A DNA stretch of 64,000 bases from Pseudomonas sp. MWU13-2100 (GCF_023242365.1 NZ_JALLIX010000005.1:169389-233388); one strand, 5' to 3'. Counted from the stretch's first letter, positions 17,477 through 28,269 are shown. Notes: generated by a model not told the origin, from the sequence alone. Numbers and translations are program-made.

Positions 17477-20400
17477 ATGGATCTCAACCGTCGTCAGTTT
17501 TTCAAGGTCGCCGCCATCGGCCTTGGAGGCTCGAGTCTGGCTGCGTTGGGCATGGCCCCGACGCCGGCCTTCGCCGAGCAAGTGCGCCATTTCAAGCTCA
17601 CCCATACCCATGAAACCCGCAACACCTGCCCGTATTGCTCGGTCGGTTGCGGGCTGATCATGTACAGCCAGGGTGATACCGCCAAGAACGTCGCCCAGAA
17701 CATCATCCATATCGAGGGTGATGCCGACCATCCGGTCAATCGCGGCACCCTGTGCCCCAAAGGCGCCGGCCTGCTGGACTTCATCCACAGTCCCGACCGC
17801 CTCAAGTACCCGCAGGTGCGCAAGCCGGGCAGCCAGGAATGGACACGGATTTCCTGGGATGAGGCACTGGACCGAGTCAGCGACCTGATCAAGGCCGACC
17901 GCGACGCCAACTTCATCGAGAAGAACGCCCAGGGGCAGACGGTCAACCGTTGGCTGACCACCGGCTTTCTCGCCGCGTCAGCAGCGTCCAATGAAGCCGG
18001 TTACCTGACCCACAAGGTCATTCGCAGTCTCGGCATGCTGGGGTTCGACAACCAGGCTCGTGTCTGACACGGCCCGACGGTGGCAAGTCTTGCCCCGACG
18101 TACGGCCGTGGCGCCATGACCAACACCTGGACCGATATCGCCAACGCGAATCTGATCCTGGTAATGGGTGGCAATGCCGCTGAAGCGCATCCGTGCGGCT
18201 TCAAATGGGTGACCGAAGCCAAGGCTCACAACCAGGCGCGCCTGATCGTGGTCGACCCGCGTTTTACCCGGACCGCCTCGGTGGCCGACTACTACGCGCC
18301 GATCCGTACCGGCAGCGACATCGCCTTCATGGGCGGGCTGATCAACTTCCTGCTGAGCGAAGACAAGATCCAGCACGAGTACGTGCGCAATTACACCGAT
18401 GTGTCATTTATCGTCAAAGCCGGCTTCAGCTTCGAGGACGGGCTGTTCAGCGGCTACGATGCGGCCAGCCGCACCTATACCGACAAGTCCGCCTGGGGCT
18501 ATGAACTGGGCGAGGACGGTTTTGCCAAGGTCGACCCGAGCCTGCAGAATCCGCGCTGCGTCTACCAGTTGATGAAACTGCATTACAGCCGCTACAGCCT
18601 GGAGCTGGCGAGCCAGACCTGCGGCATGCCTCAGGACGCCATGCGCAAGATCTGGGACGAGATCGCCACCTGCTCGCAACCGGGCAAGACCATGACGATT
18701 CTCTATGCCCTGGGCTGGACCCAGCACTCCATCGGCTCGCAGATCATCCGCAGCGCCGCCATGGTCCAGCTACTGCTGGGCAATGTCGGCATGCCCGGCG
18801 GCGGGGTCAATGCCTTGCGCGGTCACTCCAATATCCAGGGGCTGACGGACCTAGGGCTGTTGTCCAATTCGCTGCCCGGCTACCTGACCCTGGCTTCCGA
18901 TGCGGAGCAGGACTACGACACCTATATCGCCAAGCGCGCCCTCAAGCCTCTGCGTCCCGGCCAATTGTCCTACTGGCAGAACTACGGCAAGTTCCATGTC
19001 AGCCTGATGAAAGCCTGGTACGGCGCCAGCGCCACGGCCGAAAACCACTGGGGCTATGACTGGCTGCCCAAGCTCGACAACCCTGGCTACGACATCCTGC
19101 GCATGTTTGACCGGATGGGCCACGGGCTGGTCAACGGCTATATCTGCCAGGGTTTCAACCCGATTGCCGCGTTGCCCGACAAGAACCGGGTGACCGCGGC
19201 ACTGGGCAAACTCAAGTGGCTGGTGGTGATGGACCCATTGGCCACCGAAACCTCGGAGTTCTGGCGCAATGCCGGGCCCTACAACGATGTTGACACCGGC
19301 AGTATCCAGACCGAGGTCATCCGCCTGCCTACCACCTGCTTCGCCGAGGAGGACGGCTCGCTGACCAACAGCAGCCGCTGGCTGCAATGGCACTGGAAAG
19401 GCGCCGAGGGGCCGGGGGAAACCCGCACCGACGTGAAGATCATGAGCGAATTGTTCCTGCGTCTTCGCAAACGCTATCAGGCCAATGGCGGCGCTTTCGC
19501 TGAACCGATCCTCAAGCTGAGCTGGCCCTACAAGATTGCCGATGAACCGTCGCCGGAGGAACTGGCCCGGGAAATCAACGGCTATGCCAGTGCGGATTTC
19601 ACTGATGCCACCGGCAGTGCAATCAAGGCCGGCCAGCAATTGGCCGGGTTCGCCCAGCTCAAGGACGACGGCAGCACCGCTTCGGGCTGCTGGATTTTCT
19701 GCGGTAGCTGGACCGAGCAGGGCAACCAGATGGCCCGGCGCGACAACAGCGACCCCTATGGGATGAAACAGCACCTGGGTTGGGCCTGGGCCTGGCCGAT
19801 GAACCGGCGTATTCTCTACAACCGCGCGTCCGCCGACACCCAGGGCAAGCCCTGGTCGCCGGAAAAACGCCTGGTCTGGTGGAACGGCAAGTCCTGGGGC
19901 GGCACCGACGTGCCCGACTACAAACCCGATGTGCCGCCGGAAGCCGGGATGAACCCGTTCATCATGAACCCCGAGGGTGTGGCGCGGTTCTTTGCCGTCG
20001 ACAAGATGGCCGAAGGGCCGTTCCCGGAACACTACGAGCCGTTCGAAACCCCCATCGGTATCAACCCGCTGCATCCGGATAACAAGAAGGTCACCAGCAA
20101 TCCGGCGGCACGGATCTTCGATTCGGTCTGGGACACCCTGGGTGTAGCCAAGGACTTTCCGTATGCCGCCACTACCTACCGCTTGACCGAGCATTTCCAC
20201 TTCTGGAGCAAGCACTGCAAGCTCAACGCCATTGCCCAACCCGAGCAGTTCGTCGAGATCGGCGAGGTCCTGGCCAAGGAGAAGGGCATTGTCGCCGGCG
20301 ACCGGGTGCGGGTCAGCTCCAAGCGCGGGCATATCGAAGCGGTGGCGGTGGTGACCAAGCGGATTCGGCCGCTGCAGGTCAACAACCAGGTCGTGCACCA

Positions 20401-20542
20401 TATCGGTATCCCGTTGCATTGGGGATTCACCGGGGTGGCGCGGCACGGCTACCTGACCAACACCCTGGTGCCGTTCCTCGGCGACGGTAATTCACAGACC
20501 CCGGAATCCAAGTCGTTCCTGGTCAACGTGGAGAAAATCTGA
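17477..20542 (+). CDS. fdnG: Formate dehydrogenase-N, selenocysteine-containing catalytic subunit
   Basis: Periplasmic molybdo-selenoenzyme subunit oxidising formate to CO2 and passing electrons to FdnH. The reading frame crosses an in-frame TGA at 18065-18067 (residue 197), read as selenocysteine: the context [22 protein letters not shown] is the conserved active site of FdnG/FdoG, and a SECIS-like hairpin follows. The total of 1021 residues matches the family. A twin-arginine signal (NRRQFFK) directs folded export by Tat. A 4Fe-4S site (CPYCSVGCG and later CPKGAG) and molybdopterin-guanine-dinucleotide domains follow. Without UGA readthrough only a 196-residue stub would be made. It heads fdnGHI-fdhE-selAB, upstream of selC. 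Confidence 0.95.
18065..18110 (+). promoter_or_regulatory. SECIS element with selenocysteine UGA
   Basis: The UGA at 18065-18067 is followed at once by a hairpin: outer arm CACGGCC (18068-18074) pairs with GGCCGTG (18104-18110), and the apical part GGCAAGTCTTGCC (18082-18094) is self-complementary with a GU-containing tip. The layout parallels E. coli fdhF, where SelB binds the apical loop containing GGUCU. The predicted reader, SelB, is encoded 6.7 kb downstream. Confidence 0.9.
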
Positions 20543-21483
20543 TGGCCAGCCAAGACATCATTGCCCGTTCGGCGACCACCACCTTGCCGCCCTCCGTGCG
20601 CCAACTGGAAGAAGTCGCCAAACTGATCGACACCACCAAGTGCATCGGTTGCAAGGCCTGCCAGGTGGCGTGTTCGGAATGGAACGAGCTGCGCGACGAG
20701 GTCGGCCATAACCATGGCACCTACGACAACCCCCAGGACCTGAGTGCTGAAAGCTGGACGCTGATGCGTTTCACCGAGCATGAAAATGCCGATGGCAACC
20801 TGGAGTGGCTGATCCGCAAGGACGGCTGCATGCACTGTGCCGACCCCGGCTGCCTGAAGGCCTGCCCCAGCCCGGGGGCGATCATCAAGCACGCCAATGG
20901 CATCGTCGACTTCAACCAGGACCATTGCATCGGCTGTGGCTATTGCATCACCGGCTGTCCCTTTGACATACCGCGTATCTCGCAGAAGGACCACAAGGCC
21001 TACAAGTGCACGCTGTGTTCGGACCGGGTGGCGGTGGGCCTGGAGCCGGCCTGCGTGAAAACCTGCCCGACCGGGGCGATTGTCTTTGGCAGCAAGGAGG
21101 ACATGAAGGAGCACGCCGCCGAGCGTATCGTCGACCTCAAGTTCCGAGGTTTCGACCAGGCCGGCCTGTACGACCCGGCCGGGGTCGGTGGCACCCATGT
21201 GATGTATGTGCTGCACCACGCCGACCAGCCGTCGCTCTATGCCGGCCTGCCGAACCGTCCGAGCATCAGCCCCTTTGTCGAGTTGTGGAAAGGCATCAGC
21301 AAACCCCTGGGCCTGCTGGCGATGGGGGCGGCGGTGTTGGCGGGCTTTTTCCACTACGTGCGCATCGGCCCGCAACGGGTGGAGGAGGACGAGCATCCGG
21401 CGCCCCCGGACAGCAGCGTCCATCAGGTCGACCCGAGCGTGCATGTCTTTGATCCGAAAACCGGTGAGGAGCCACGGCCATGA
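20542..21483 (+). CDS. fdnH: Formate dehydrogenase-N iron-sulfur (beta) subunit
   Basis: 313-residue electron-transfer subunit carrying four 4Fe-4S clusters; four Cys groups are visible: [37 protein letters not shown] and CTLCSDRV with CVKTCP. A single membrane helix near the C-terminus ([17 protein letters not shown]) anchors it on the periplasmic side, followed by a charged tail. The ATG overlaps the fdnG stop by one base. It links FdnG to the cytochrome b subunit. Confidence 0.95.
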   Translation: MASQDIIARSATTTLPPSVRQLEEVAKLIDTTKCIGCKACQVACSEWNELRDEVGHNHGTYDNPQDLSAESWTLMRFTEHENADGNLEWLIRKDGCMHCADPGCLKACPSPGAIIKHANGIVDFNQDHCIGCGYCITGCPFDIPRISQKDHKAYKCTLCSDRVAVGLEPACVKTCPTGAIVFGSKEDMKEHAAERIVDLKFRGFDQAGLYDPAGVGGTHVMYVLHHADQPSLYAGLPNRPSISPFVELWKGISKPLGLLAMGAAVLAGFFHYVRIGPQRVEEDEHPAPPDSSVHQVDPSVHVFDPKTGEEPRP

Positions 21484-22133
21484 GCGACAAGCCGATCCTG
21501 CGTTATACCGCCAACCAGCGCACCAACCACTGGCTGGTGGCGATCCTGTTCTTCATGGCCGGGCTGTCGGGGCTGGCACTGTTTCACCCGTCGTTGTTCT
21601 GGCTCAGTCAATTGTTCGGCGGCGGTCCCTGGACTCGCATTCTGCATCCGTTCATGGGCCTGCTGATGTTCGTGCTGTTTCTCGGGCTGGTGATCCGTTT
21701 CTGGCGGGCCAACTTCTTTATCGCCAATGATCGCCTGTGGCTCAAGCGGGTAGACCGGGTGATCCGCAACGAGGAGCAGGGCGTACCACCGATCGGCAAG
21801 TACAACCCCGGACAGAAGCTGCTGTTCTGGACGCTGCTGGCCAGCATGCTGGTCCTGCTGTTCAGCGGGGTGGTGATCTGGCGGGCGTATTTCAGCCAGT
21901 ATTTCGGCATCGGCAGCATTCGTCTGGCGGTATTGCTCCATGCGCTGGCCGCCTTCGTGCTGGTATTGAGCATCATCGTGCATATTTATGCCGGTATCTG
22001 GATCAAGGGCTCGGTCGGGGCCATGCTGCATGGCTGGGTCAGCCGCGCCTGGGCCCGCAAACACCACGAGTTGTGGTACCGCGAAGTCACCCGCAACGAC
22101 GCCCCGAGCGCCGAGCCACGGAAAAAGGGATAA
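21480..22133 (+). CDS. fdnI: Formate dehydrogenase-N cytochrome b556 (gamma) subunit
   Basis: 217-residue membrane subunit with four hydrophobic helices and the haem-ligating histidines expected for FdnI ([12 protein letters not shown] near the N-terminus, [12 protein letters not shown], and [21 protein letters not shown]). It passes electrons to quinone, completing the formate:quinone oxidoreductase. The ATG overlaps the fdnH stop by four bases. Confidence 0.93.
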   Translation: MSDKPILRYTANQRTNHWLVAILFFMAGLSGLALFHPSLFWLSQLFGGGPWTRILHPFMGLLMFVLFLGLVIRFWRANFFIANDRLWLKRVDRVIRNEEQGVPPIGKYNPGQKLLFWTLLASMLVLLFSGVVIWRAYFSQYFGIGSIRLAVLLHALAAFVLVLSIIVHIYAGIWIKGSVGAMLHGWVSRAWARKHHELWYREVTRNDAPSAEPRKKG

Positions 22134-22137
22134 GCGC

Positions 22138-23061
22138 TTGAGCACGATATTGGAACCTGGACAGATCGAGGCCTCGGCCGGTTCACCGCCGTTTCTGCAC
22201 CCGCCACCGCCGACGCTGTTCGCCCTGCGCGCGGCGCGGCTGGAGCAGTTGGCGGTCGGGCATCCGTTGGCCGAGTACATCAGCCTGGTGGCCGGATTGT
22301 GTCGGCTGCAGCAGCAACTGCTGGAGCAACCACCGACCACCGCGTCTCCCGCCCTCGAGCGCCAGCGGTTGTGCCTGGAGCATGGCCTGCCGCCACTGGC
22401 CGCCGACAGCCTGGTGCGCGAAGATCTTTGGCTGCCTTGGCTGGATGCCTTGTTGTCGGGTTATATCAGCAGCGTCCCCGCCGTACGACAGGCCATCAGC
22501 ACCCTGCGGGACAGTCGGGCCGGACAACGCAAGGTCTGGGCGCTGGCCTTGCTCGGTGGCCAGTACGCCGGCCTGCCGGCGGCACTGGTGCCGTTTCTCG
22601 GGGCCGCCTTGCAGGCGGCCTGGAGCCATTGGTTGCTGAGCGTACCGAACCTTGCCCTGAAACCCGGTGACAGCCTGAGCCAATGCCCGGCCTGCGGTTC
22701 GCCGGCCATGGCCGGGGTGATCCGCCATCGGGGCAAGTTCAATGGGTTGCGCTACCTGGTGTGTTCATTGTGTGCTTGCGAATGGCATGTGGTGCGGGTC
22801 AAATGCATTTATTGCGAACAGAGCAAGGGGCTCAAATACCTGAGCCTGGGGGATGACGGCCATGGGGCCGGTCATGCGCCGTTGCGGGCGGAAATCTGTC
22901 CCGGCTGCAACAGCTACCTCAAGCTGCTCTATCTGGAAGAGGACGCTGACGCCGAGGCGCTGTCGGCTGATATCAGCAGCCTGGCGCTGGATATCCGTCT
23001 CGATCAGGAAGGTTACCTACGCCAGGCCCCGAATCTGTTACTGGCACCTGGAGGTGATTGA
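22138..23061 (+). CDS. fdhE: Formate dehydrogenase accessory protein FdhE
   Basis: Cytoplasmic maturation factor required for active formate dehydrogenase, about 307 residues. Four Cys pairs typical of this rubredoxin-like family are visible: CPACGSP, CSLCACEWH, CIYCEQ and CPGCNSYLK. The frame has no suitable ATG; the TTG at 22138, four bases after the fdnI stop and preceded by AAGGGA, is chosen as the start, giving LSTILEPGQIEASAG. The frame also runs back to 21988, inside fdnI, which is rejected. It is the fourth gene of the operon. Confidence 0.88.
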   Translation: MSTILEPGQIEASAGSPPFLHPPPPTLFALRAARLEQLAVGHPLAEYISLVAGLCRLQQQLLEQPPTTASPALERQRLCLEHGLPPLAADSLVREDLWLPWLDALLSGYISSVPAVRQAISTLRDSRAGQRKVWALALLGGQYAGLPAALVPFLGAALQAAWSHWLLSVPNLALKPGDSLSQCPACGSPAMAGVIRHRGKFNGLRYLVCSLCACEWHVVRVKCIYCEQSKGLKYLSLGDDGHGAGHAPLRAEICPGCNSYLKLLYLEEDADAEALSADISSLALDIRLDQEGYLRQAPNLLLAPGGD

Positions 23062-23070
23062 ACTCCCCCT

Positions 23071-23153
23071 GTAGGAACTGGCTTGCCAGCGATGAGGCCC
23101 TTGAGTCTTACGTTACCCCTCCAGCCGCCATCGCCGGCAAACCAGCTCCCACA
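23071..23153. repeat. REP pair, third variant
   Basis: GTAGGAACTGGCTTGCCAGCGATG at 23071-23094 and its inverted relative CATCGCCGGCAAACCAGCTCCCACA at 23129-23153, between fdhE and selA. Related to the copy inside selA at 24661 and to the element at the end of selB at 26680. Confidence 0.72.
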
Positions 23154-23230
23154 AAGTCGTGCCCACCCGTCAAAGAGCGGGCGGGGCGTCTACACTGAGG
23201 TTTCCGCATCGCGTCTTCAGGAAATTGCCG

Positions 23231-24742
23231 ATGTCCTCGAGCCTTGCCGCCGTCCCGCCACGCCTGCCCTCCATCGATAGCCTTTTACGCGCCCCCGCTT
23301 GCCAGCCCCTGGCCGAGCGCTACGGTCGCGATGCCTTGTTGGCGACCCTGCGACAGTTACTCGATGAACTGCGTGATGCGGTCCGCTCGGGCCAACTCAC
23401 GGCCAGCGAATTGACCCCGCCGGTCCTCGCGGGCCGGGCCGGTGAACGCCTGTTCAACCAGCACCGCAGTCGTGTGCAACGGGTGTTCAACCTGACCGGC
23501 ACGGTGCTGCACACCAACCTCGGCCGGGCGCTGCTGCCCGAAGAAGCCATAGACGCCGTGCAAAACGCCGCACGTTATCCGCTCAACCTCGAATTCGACC
23601 TGCACAGCGGCAAGCGTGGCGACCGAGACGATCTGATCGAAGGCCTGATTCGCGAACTGACCGGCGCCGAAGCCGTCACCGTGGTCAACAATAATGCCGC
23701 CGCCGTGCTGCTGGCACTCAACAGTCTCGGGCAACGCAAGGAAGGCATCATCTCCCGGGGCGAGCTGATCGAAATCGGCGGGGCCTTTCGCATCCCCGAT
23801 ATCATGGCTCGTGCCGGTGTCCGCCTGCATGAAGTGGGCACCACCAACCGCACCCATGCGCGTGACTACGAAACCGCCATCGGCCCACGCAGCGGCCTGT
23901 TGATGCGCGTACACGCCAGCAACTACAACATCCAGGGTTTCACTGCCCAGGTGCCCACCGCCGAGTTGGCGCAGATTGCCCATCGCCATGGCTTGCCGTT
24001 ACTCGAAGACCTGGGCAGCGGCAGCCTGCTCGACCTCACGCGCTGGGGCCTGCCCGCCGAACCGACGGTGCGCCAGGCACTGGAAGACGGCGCCGATGTT
24101 GTCACTTTCAGTGGCGACAAATTGCTCGGCGGGCCCCAGGCCGGGTTGATTGTCGGGCGCAAGGAGCTGATTGCGAAGATCAAGAAGAACCCACTGAAAC
24201 GCGCGTTGCGGGTCGACAAGCTGACCCTTGCCGCCCTGGAGGCGGTGCTGGGGCTGTACCGCAACCCCGACCGACTGGCCGAGCGCCTGCCCAGCTTGCG
24301 CCTGCTGACCCGGCCCCAGGCCGAAATCCTCCGCCAGGCTGAACGCCTGCGCCCGCTGTTGGCTGGCGTGTTGGGCGCGGGCTGGAGTGTCTCGGCAGTG
24401 CCGGCGTTGGGCATGATCGGCAGTGGCAGCCAACCGGTGGCGCGGCTACCCAGCGCCGCCCTGTGCTTACGAGCCAATACCTCGAAACGCCTGCGCGGGC
24501 GCAGTTTGCATGGGCTTGAGGCGGCGTTGCGACGCTTGCCGATTCCGGTGTTGGGGCGTATCGATGACGATGCCTTGTGGTTGGATTTACGTCAGCTTGA
24601 CGATGAAACCGCCTGGCTGGCACAGCTTGGGGGATTGAACCTTGGGGTCGCGCCATCGTTCATCGCGAGCAAGCTTGCTCCTACCAAAAGCGGGTTGTCC
24701 GGGACTCCAGAGACCCGGGCGCAGGGGAGTCGGGCAGGGTGA
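23231..24742 (+). CDS. selA: L-seryl-tRNA(Sec) selenium transferase
   Basis: PLP-dependent enzyme converting seryl-tRNA(Sec) to selenocysteyl-tRNA(Sec) with selenophosphate. 503 residues from the ATG at 23231. Recognisable blocks: [34 protein letters not shown], and the PLP lysine site [19 protein letters not shown]. The frame is open upstream to 23159, but the chosen ATG gives the expected N-terminus ([20 protein letters not shown]). The last 35 residues are unusual: they are encoded by a REP element and its flank (24661-24684), so the C-terminus is longer than normal. The stop overlaps the selB start by four bases. Confidence 0.93.
   Translation: MSSSLAAVPPRLPSIDSLLRAPACQPLAERYGRDALLATLRQLLDELRDAVRSGQLTASELTPPVLAGRAGERLFNQHRSRVQRVFNLTGTVLHTNLGRALLPEEAIDAVQNAARYPLNLEFDLHSGKRGDRDDLIEGLIRELTGAEAVTVVNNNAAAVLLALNSLGQRKEGIISRGELIEIGGAFRIPDIMARAGVRLHEVGTTNRTHARDYETAIGPRSGLLMRVHASNYNIQGFTAQVPTAELAQIAHRHGLPLLEDLGSGSLLDLTRWGLPAEPTVRQALEDGADVVTFSGDKLLGGPQAGLIVGRKELIAKIKKNPLKRALRVDKLTLAALEAVLGLYRNPDRLAERLPSLRLLTRPQAEILRQAERLRPLLAGVLGAGWSVSAVPALGMIGSGSQPVARLPSAALCLRANTSKRLRGRSLHGLEAALRRLPIPVLGRIDDDALWLDLRQLDDETAWLAQLGGLNLGVAPSFIASKLAPTKSGLSGTPETRAQGSRAG
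24661..24684 (+). repeat. REP-like element inside the selA coding region
   Basis: CATCGCGAGCAAGCTTGCTCCTAC lies in frame within the last codons of selA (encoding FIASKLAPT). It matches the related intergenic palindromes at 23129 and 26680 and adds a tail to SelA instead of lying between genes. Confidence 0.7.
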
Positions 24743-26682
24743 TCGTCGGTACGGCGGGGCATATCGACCATGGCAAGACGAGCCTGCTCCAGGCGCTGAC
24801 CGGTCAGGCTGGCGACAAGCGACGCGAGGAGCGTGAGCGCGGTATCACCATCGATCTGGGTTACCTCTATGCGCCACTGGCACCCGGTATCGCGCTGACC
24901 GGCTTTATCGATGTGCCCGGGCATGAGCGCTTTATCCATAACATGCTGGCCGGCGCCCAGGGGATCGACCTGGTGTTGCTGGTGGTGGCCGCCGATGACG
25001 GGGTGATGCCCCAGACCCGCGAGCACCTGGCGATTGTCGAGCTGCTGGGTATTCCCCGGGCACTTGTGGTGCTCAGCAAATGCGACCGGGTGGAACCTGT
25101 GCGCAGGGCCCAGGCGCACACCGAGGTCCAGGCATTGCTGGCACCCGGCCCTTATGCGCAGGCGCCGCTGATTGAAGTTTCCAGCGTTACCGGCGAGGGC
25201 ATCGAGACACTGCGCCAGGCATTGCTCGAAGCCCAGGGCGAGGTCCGCCGTCGCAGTGACCAAGGCGGCTTTCGCCTGGCGATCGACCGGGCTTTCAATG
25301 TCCCGGGCAGCGGCATAGTGGTCACCGGCACGGCCTTGTCCGGCCAGGTTGGAACCGGTGCTGTCCTGGCCCTTGGGCCCACCGGAAAAATGGTGCGGGT
25401 TCGTGGTCTGCATGCGCAGAACCAACCGGCAAGCGAGGCATTTGCCGGGCAACGGGTAGCGCTGAACCTGAGTGCCGAGCGCCTGGCGCTCGAACAGATT
25501 CATCGCGGTCACTGGTTGCAGGCCGAGTGGCTGCATGCACCGACCCAGCGGCTGGATATCGAACTGCAACTGCTCGCCAGTGAAACCCGTCAGTTCGAAC
25601 ACTTCAGCCCGGTCCACATTCATTTGGGCACCCAGGATGTACTGGGCCGGGTAGCGTTGCTCGATACCACCCGGTTGGCCCCGGGAGGTCGAGCCTTCGC
25701 CCAGTTGCTGACCCATGCGCCCTTGCAGGCCGTGCACGGTGACCGCCTGGTGTTGCGCGATCAAAGTGCGCAACGAACCCTAGGTGGTGGCCGGGTGCTT
25801 GATCCCTTTGCGCCGCCCCGTCAGCGGCGCAGTCCCGAACGCCTGGCGCAATTGCAGGCCTTGGCGCAGGCCAGGAGCCTGGAGACGGTGTTGCCGACCT
25901 TGCTCGCCGGCAGCGCTGGCGGTCTTGATCCGCAACGCTTGGAGCGCCAGTTCAATCGTCCGCGCGACAGCTGGAAGCTGCCTGCCGATATCCGCCTGAT
26001 CGCCACGCGACAAGGGACGCTGCTGTTCAGCGCCGCGGGTTGGCAAGCCCAGAAGGTGGCTTTGCTCGCGCAACTGGCGCGATTTCACGCCCTGGAGCCC
26101 GATCAGTTGGGACCGGACCGTGATCGCTTGCGGCGTTTTGCCGCCCTGGCATTGGAACGACCGGCGTTTATCAGCCTGCTGGATGCGTTGCTCGATGAGG
26201 CCGCGGTTGTGGCAAGCGGACCCTGGCTGCATTTGCCCGACCATCAGGTGCGCTTGAGCGAAGACGAGGAGGGCTTGTGGCAACAACTGCAACCGCTACT
26301 GGAGCAGGGCGCGATCGATCCTCCGTGGGTGCGTGCCCTGGCAGTGTCGACCGGCAAGGATGAAGCCGCCGTACGCTTGCTGCTGCGCAAACTGGCCAGG
26401 CTGGGGCAGGTGTACCAAGTGGTGCACGACCGTTTTTACACAGAGGCGGCAGTCCGCCAATTGGCGGCTATGCTGGTGCAGTTGGCAGCGGATAATCCGA
26501 CGGTACAGGTGATCGCCTTTCGTGATCGGCTCGGCTTGGGGCGTAAACGCTGTATTCAGATATTGGAGTTTTTCGATCGGATCGGCCTGACCCGGCGTGT
26601 CGGCAACTTACGCTTCATTCGTTCCGACAATGCACTGGCCCGAAGCGCACCGGCGGACGGGGGCTCGCTGAAAAACCTGTAG
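24739..26682 (+). CDS. selB: Selenocysteine-specific elongation factor SelB
   Basis: GTPase that brings selenocysteyl-tRNA to UGA codons next to a SECIS hairpin. 647 residues with a GTG start ([22 protein letters not shown]). G-motifs: GHIDHGKT (G1), RGITIDLG (G2), DVPGHE (G3), SKCD (G4). Domains II and III follow, then about 270 C-terminal residues of winged helices that bind the SECIS RNA (ending [32 protein letters not shown]). The stop TAG at 26680-26682 lies at the beginning of a REP-like element. Confidence 0.94.
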   Translation: MIVGTAGHIDHGKTSLLQALTGQAGDKRREERERGITIDLGYLYAPLAPGIALTGFIDVPGHERFIHNMLAGAQGIDLVLLVVAADDGVMPQTREHLAIVELLGIPRALVVLSKCDRVEPVRRAQAHTEVQALLAPGPYAQAPLIEVSSVTGEGIETLRQALLEAQGEVRRRSDQGGFRLAIDRAFNVPGSGIVVTGTALSGQVGTGAVLALGPTGKMVRVRGLHAQNQPASEAFAGQRVALNLSAERLALEQIHRGHWLQAEWLHAPTQRLDIELQLLASETRQFEHFSPVHIHLGTQDVLGRVALLDTTRLAPGGRAFAQLLTHAPLQAVHGDRLVLRDQSAQRTLGGGRVLDPFAPPRQRRSPERLAQLQALAQARSLETVLPTLLAGSAGGLDPQRLERQFNRPRDSWKLPADIRLIATRQGTLLFSAAGWQAQKVALLAQLARFHALEPDQLGPDRDRLRRFAALALERPAFISLLDALLDEAAVVASGPWLHLPDHQVRLSEDEEGLWQQLQPLLEQGAIDPPWVRALAVSTGKDEAAVRLLLRKLARLGQVYQVVHDRFYTEAAVRQLAAMLVQLAADNPTVQVIAFRDRLGLGRKRCIQILEFFDRIGLTRRVGNLRFIRSDNALARSAPADGGSLKNL

Positions 26683-26745
26683 GAGCCTGGCTTGTCAGCG
26701 AGGTTTTTAGCGGTCTTGCGGCCGCTTCGCTGGCAAACCAGGCGC
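26680..26745. repeat. REP-like pair after selB
   Basis: TGTAGGAGCCTGGCTTGTCAG starts at the selB stop codon and is matched by the inverted CTTCGCTGGCAAACCAGGCG at 26726-26745. It separates selB from the tRNA-Sec gene. Confidence 0.65.
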
Positions 26746-26796
26746 CTGAACGTTCGATTGCGTGTCCAAAGCCTCGGCTGGTCATACAGATTTCAA

Positions 26797-26892
26797 GGAA
26801 GGCAATCGCGCCCGGTGGCGCGGCCGGGCTTCAAACCCGGTTGGGGACGGCATCCGTTCCCGGGCAGGTTCGACTCCGGCTGCCTTCCGCCA
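26797..26892 (+). tRNA. selC: tRNA-Sec (anticodon UCA)
   Basis: 96-base gene with the special selenocysteine shape. The 8-bp acceptor stem GGAAGGCA (26797-26804) pairs with TGCCTTCC (26881-26888), followed by discriminator G and an encoded CCA. The anticodon arm CCGGG-CTTCAAA-CCCGG places UCA at 26831-26833, and a long variable arm and the T arm segment CGGGCAGGTTCGACTCC follow. It matches E. coli selC closely in layout. Its place behind selB completes the selenocysteine set. Confidence 0.96.
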
Positions 26893-26961
26893 CTTTCCTG
26901 GCCAGATCCAGATGTTGTGCGCTCAAGCCTGAAACGACACCTCAAATCTGGACGCAGAACC

Positions 26962-27050
26962 TGTGGGAGCGGAGCTTGCCCGCGAAGCTTTTGGCCATCT
27001 CACGACCGCCTTGGCGGCGGGGTGGCGACCCACAAGCTCCGCTTCCACAG
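26962..27050. repeat. REP pair
   Basis: A full copy of TGTGGGAGCGG-AGCTTGCCCGCGAAG at 26962-26987 and a diverged inverted copy ACAAGCTCCGCTTCCACAG ending at about 27050, between selC and the convergent TetR gene. Confidence 0.72.
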
Positions 27051-27067
27051 AAACCTGCTGCACCCGG

Positions 27068-27682
27068 CTAGATCTGCAGCGAGCGCCAGGCCGCTTCGGC
27101 CAATTCGCTGCGGAAGGTCGCGGGGCGACTCTGGACCCGCCCGGATAACCACGCCCGGCAGTAATTCTCCGCCTGGCCGACAATCAACGACAGCAACAGC
27201 TCAGCGGGAACGTTCTTGAGACCGTCGGCATGGGCCGGTTCGCCCAGCCATTCGCGCAACTGTCGGTTACGCGCCTTGTTACGGCTGGCCAGCTCCGTGG
27301 CGTGAGGCCCCTGGGCCACGACAAAGCGCGCCTGGAACTGGAATCTCGCCCATTGCGGTTGCGCGTCCACCCAGTCGACATAGCTGTACACCAGCGCCTG
27401 TACACCGTCACGCAAGGTCAGGGCCGCCGAGAGATAGCGTTCACGCAAACCGGCCTGGTCTTCCAGGGCGGCGAAGAACAGCGCCGCCACCAGGCCTTCC
27501 TTGTTGCCAAAGTGGTGATAGATCGCCCCCACGCTGGCGTCGCACTCGGCGCGGATGGCCTCGATGGTCGTCGCTTCGATCCCGTGCTCATTGAAGCTGG
27601 ACAGGGCCTGCGCCAGGATCGCGCGTTTCAGTTCGGCACGACGGCCCGGGTAACAGCGTTCGAGAAGATCGAGGTTTTCCAT
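27068..27682 (-). CDS. TetR-family regulator of the neighbouring hotdog gene
   Basis: 204-residue regulator. The helix-turn-helix is clear (LKRAILAQALSSFNEHGIEATTIEAIRAECDASVGAIYHHFGNKEGLVAALF, residues about 18-70). It is divergent from a hotdog-fold gene; the 146-base gap holds an A+T-rich palindrome overlapping a promoter, the classical layout for a TetR repressor controlling its neighbour and itself. The ligand is probably an acyl compound, if the neighbour is a thioesterase. Confidence 0.88.
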   Translation of the reverse strand: MENLDLLERCYPGRRAELKRAILAQALSSFNEHGIEATTIEAIRAECDASVGAIYHHFGNKEGLVAALFFAALEDQAGLRERYLSAALTLRDGVQALVYSYVDWVDAQPQWARFQFQARFVVAQGPHATELASRNKARNRQLREWLGEPAHADGLKNVPAELLLSLIVGQAENYCRAWLSGRVQSRPATFRSELAEAAWRSLQI

Positions 27683-27742
27683 GGCAGCAACAACCTGAGG
27701 TCCAGTGGCAAGGCGGCAATCTTATAAAACCGGGGAGTGAGC

Positions 27743-27795
27743 TTGACAGGTTTTCAATCTACAGAATATTGTTCTTTTACAGAATAATATTCTGT
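27743..27795 (+). promoter_or_regulatory. Promoter with overlapping TetR operator
   Basis: TTGACA at 27743-27748 is followed after 18 bases by TATTGT at 27767-27772, a plausible sigma-70 pair. ACAGAATAATATTCTGT at 27779-27795 is a perfect palindrome around its central base, and ACAGAATATTGTTCT at 27761-27775 is a diverged second copy covering the -10. The arrangement fits repression by the divergent TetR protein. Confidence 0.72.
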
Positions 27796-27828
27796 CAATC
27801 AAACAAGACATCCACCGAGGTACACCCG

Positions 27829-28269
27829 ATGAGCCAGTTCCTGAGTATGTTCACCAGTGTAGGTCCGGAAAAATTCAGTCAGATGGCTTGCCAGATGGCC
27901 CCTTACTTCAGCACCATCAACCCGTTGATCAGCGAGCTGCGAGCCGGGCATTCGCAGGTACTGGTGCCGTTTCGTCGGGAAATCACCAATCACCTGGGCA
28001 CGGTCCACGCCATTGCCCTGTGCAACGCCGCGGAACTGGCGGCCGGGGTGATGACCGATGTGTCGATTCCGCCGGGGGCGCGCTGGATTCCCAAGGGCAT
28101 GAGCGTCGAGTACCTGGCCAAGGCCAAGACCGACGTACGCGCCGTGGCCGATGGCGGTGCGGTCGACTGGTCGACCGCAGGCGACAAGGTCGTCGTGGTG
28201 GATATTCGTGACGAGGAGGGCGTGCAGGTGTTCACGGCGCGGATCACCATGAACGTCAAGCTGGCATGA
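27829..28269 (+). CDS. Hotdog-fold DUF4442-type protein, putative thioesterase
   Basis: 146-residue single-domain protein. The segments RREITNHLGTVHAIALCNAAELAAGVMTD and SVEYLAKAKTDVRAVA are typical of the DUF4442 (YiiD C-terminal-like) hotdog group of acyl-CoA thioesterase relatives. The start at 27829 is preferred to 27769, because the upstream extension lies in the operator region. It is likely repressed by the divergent TetR protein. Substrate not deducible. Confidence 0.78.
   Translation: MSQFLSMFTSVGPEKFSQMACQMAPYFSTINPLISELRAGHSQVLVPFRREITNHLGTVHAIALCNAAELAAGVMTDVSIPPGARWIPKGMSVEYLAKAKTDVRAVADGGAVDWSTAGDKVVVVDIRDEEGVQVFTARITMNVKLA

Noticed and set aside
18065..18067. In-frame TGA splitting fdnG into two open frames
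   Set aside because: The context is the conserved selenocysteine site, a SECIS hairpin follows, and selA, selB and selC lie downstream; it is a recoded codon, not a frameshift or pseudogene.
26692..27219. Open frame across the tRNA-Sec gene
   Set aside because: It covers selC and two REPs; no protein features.
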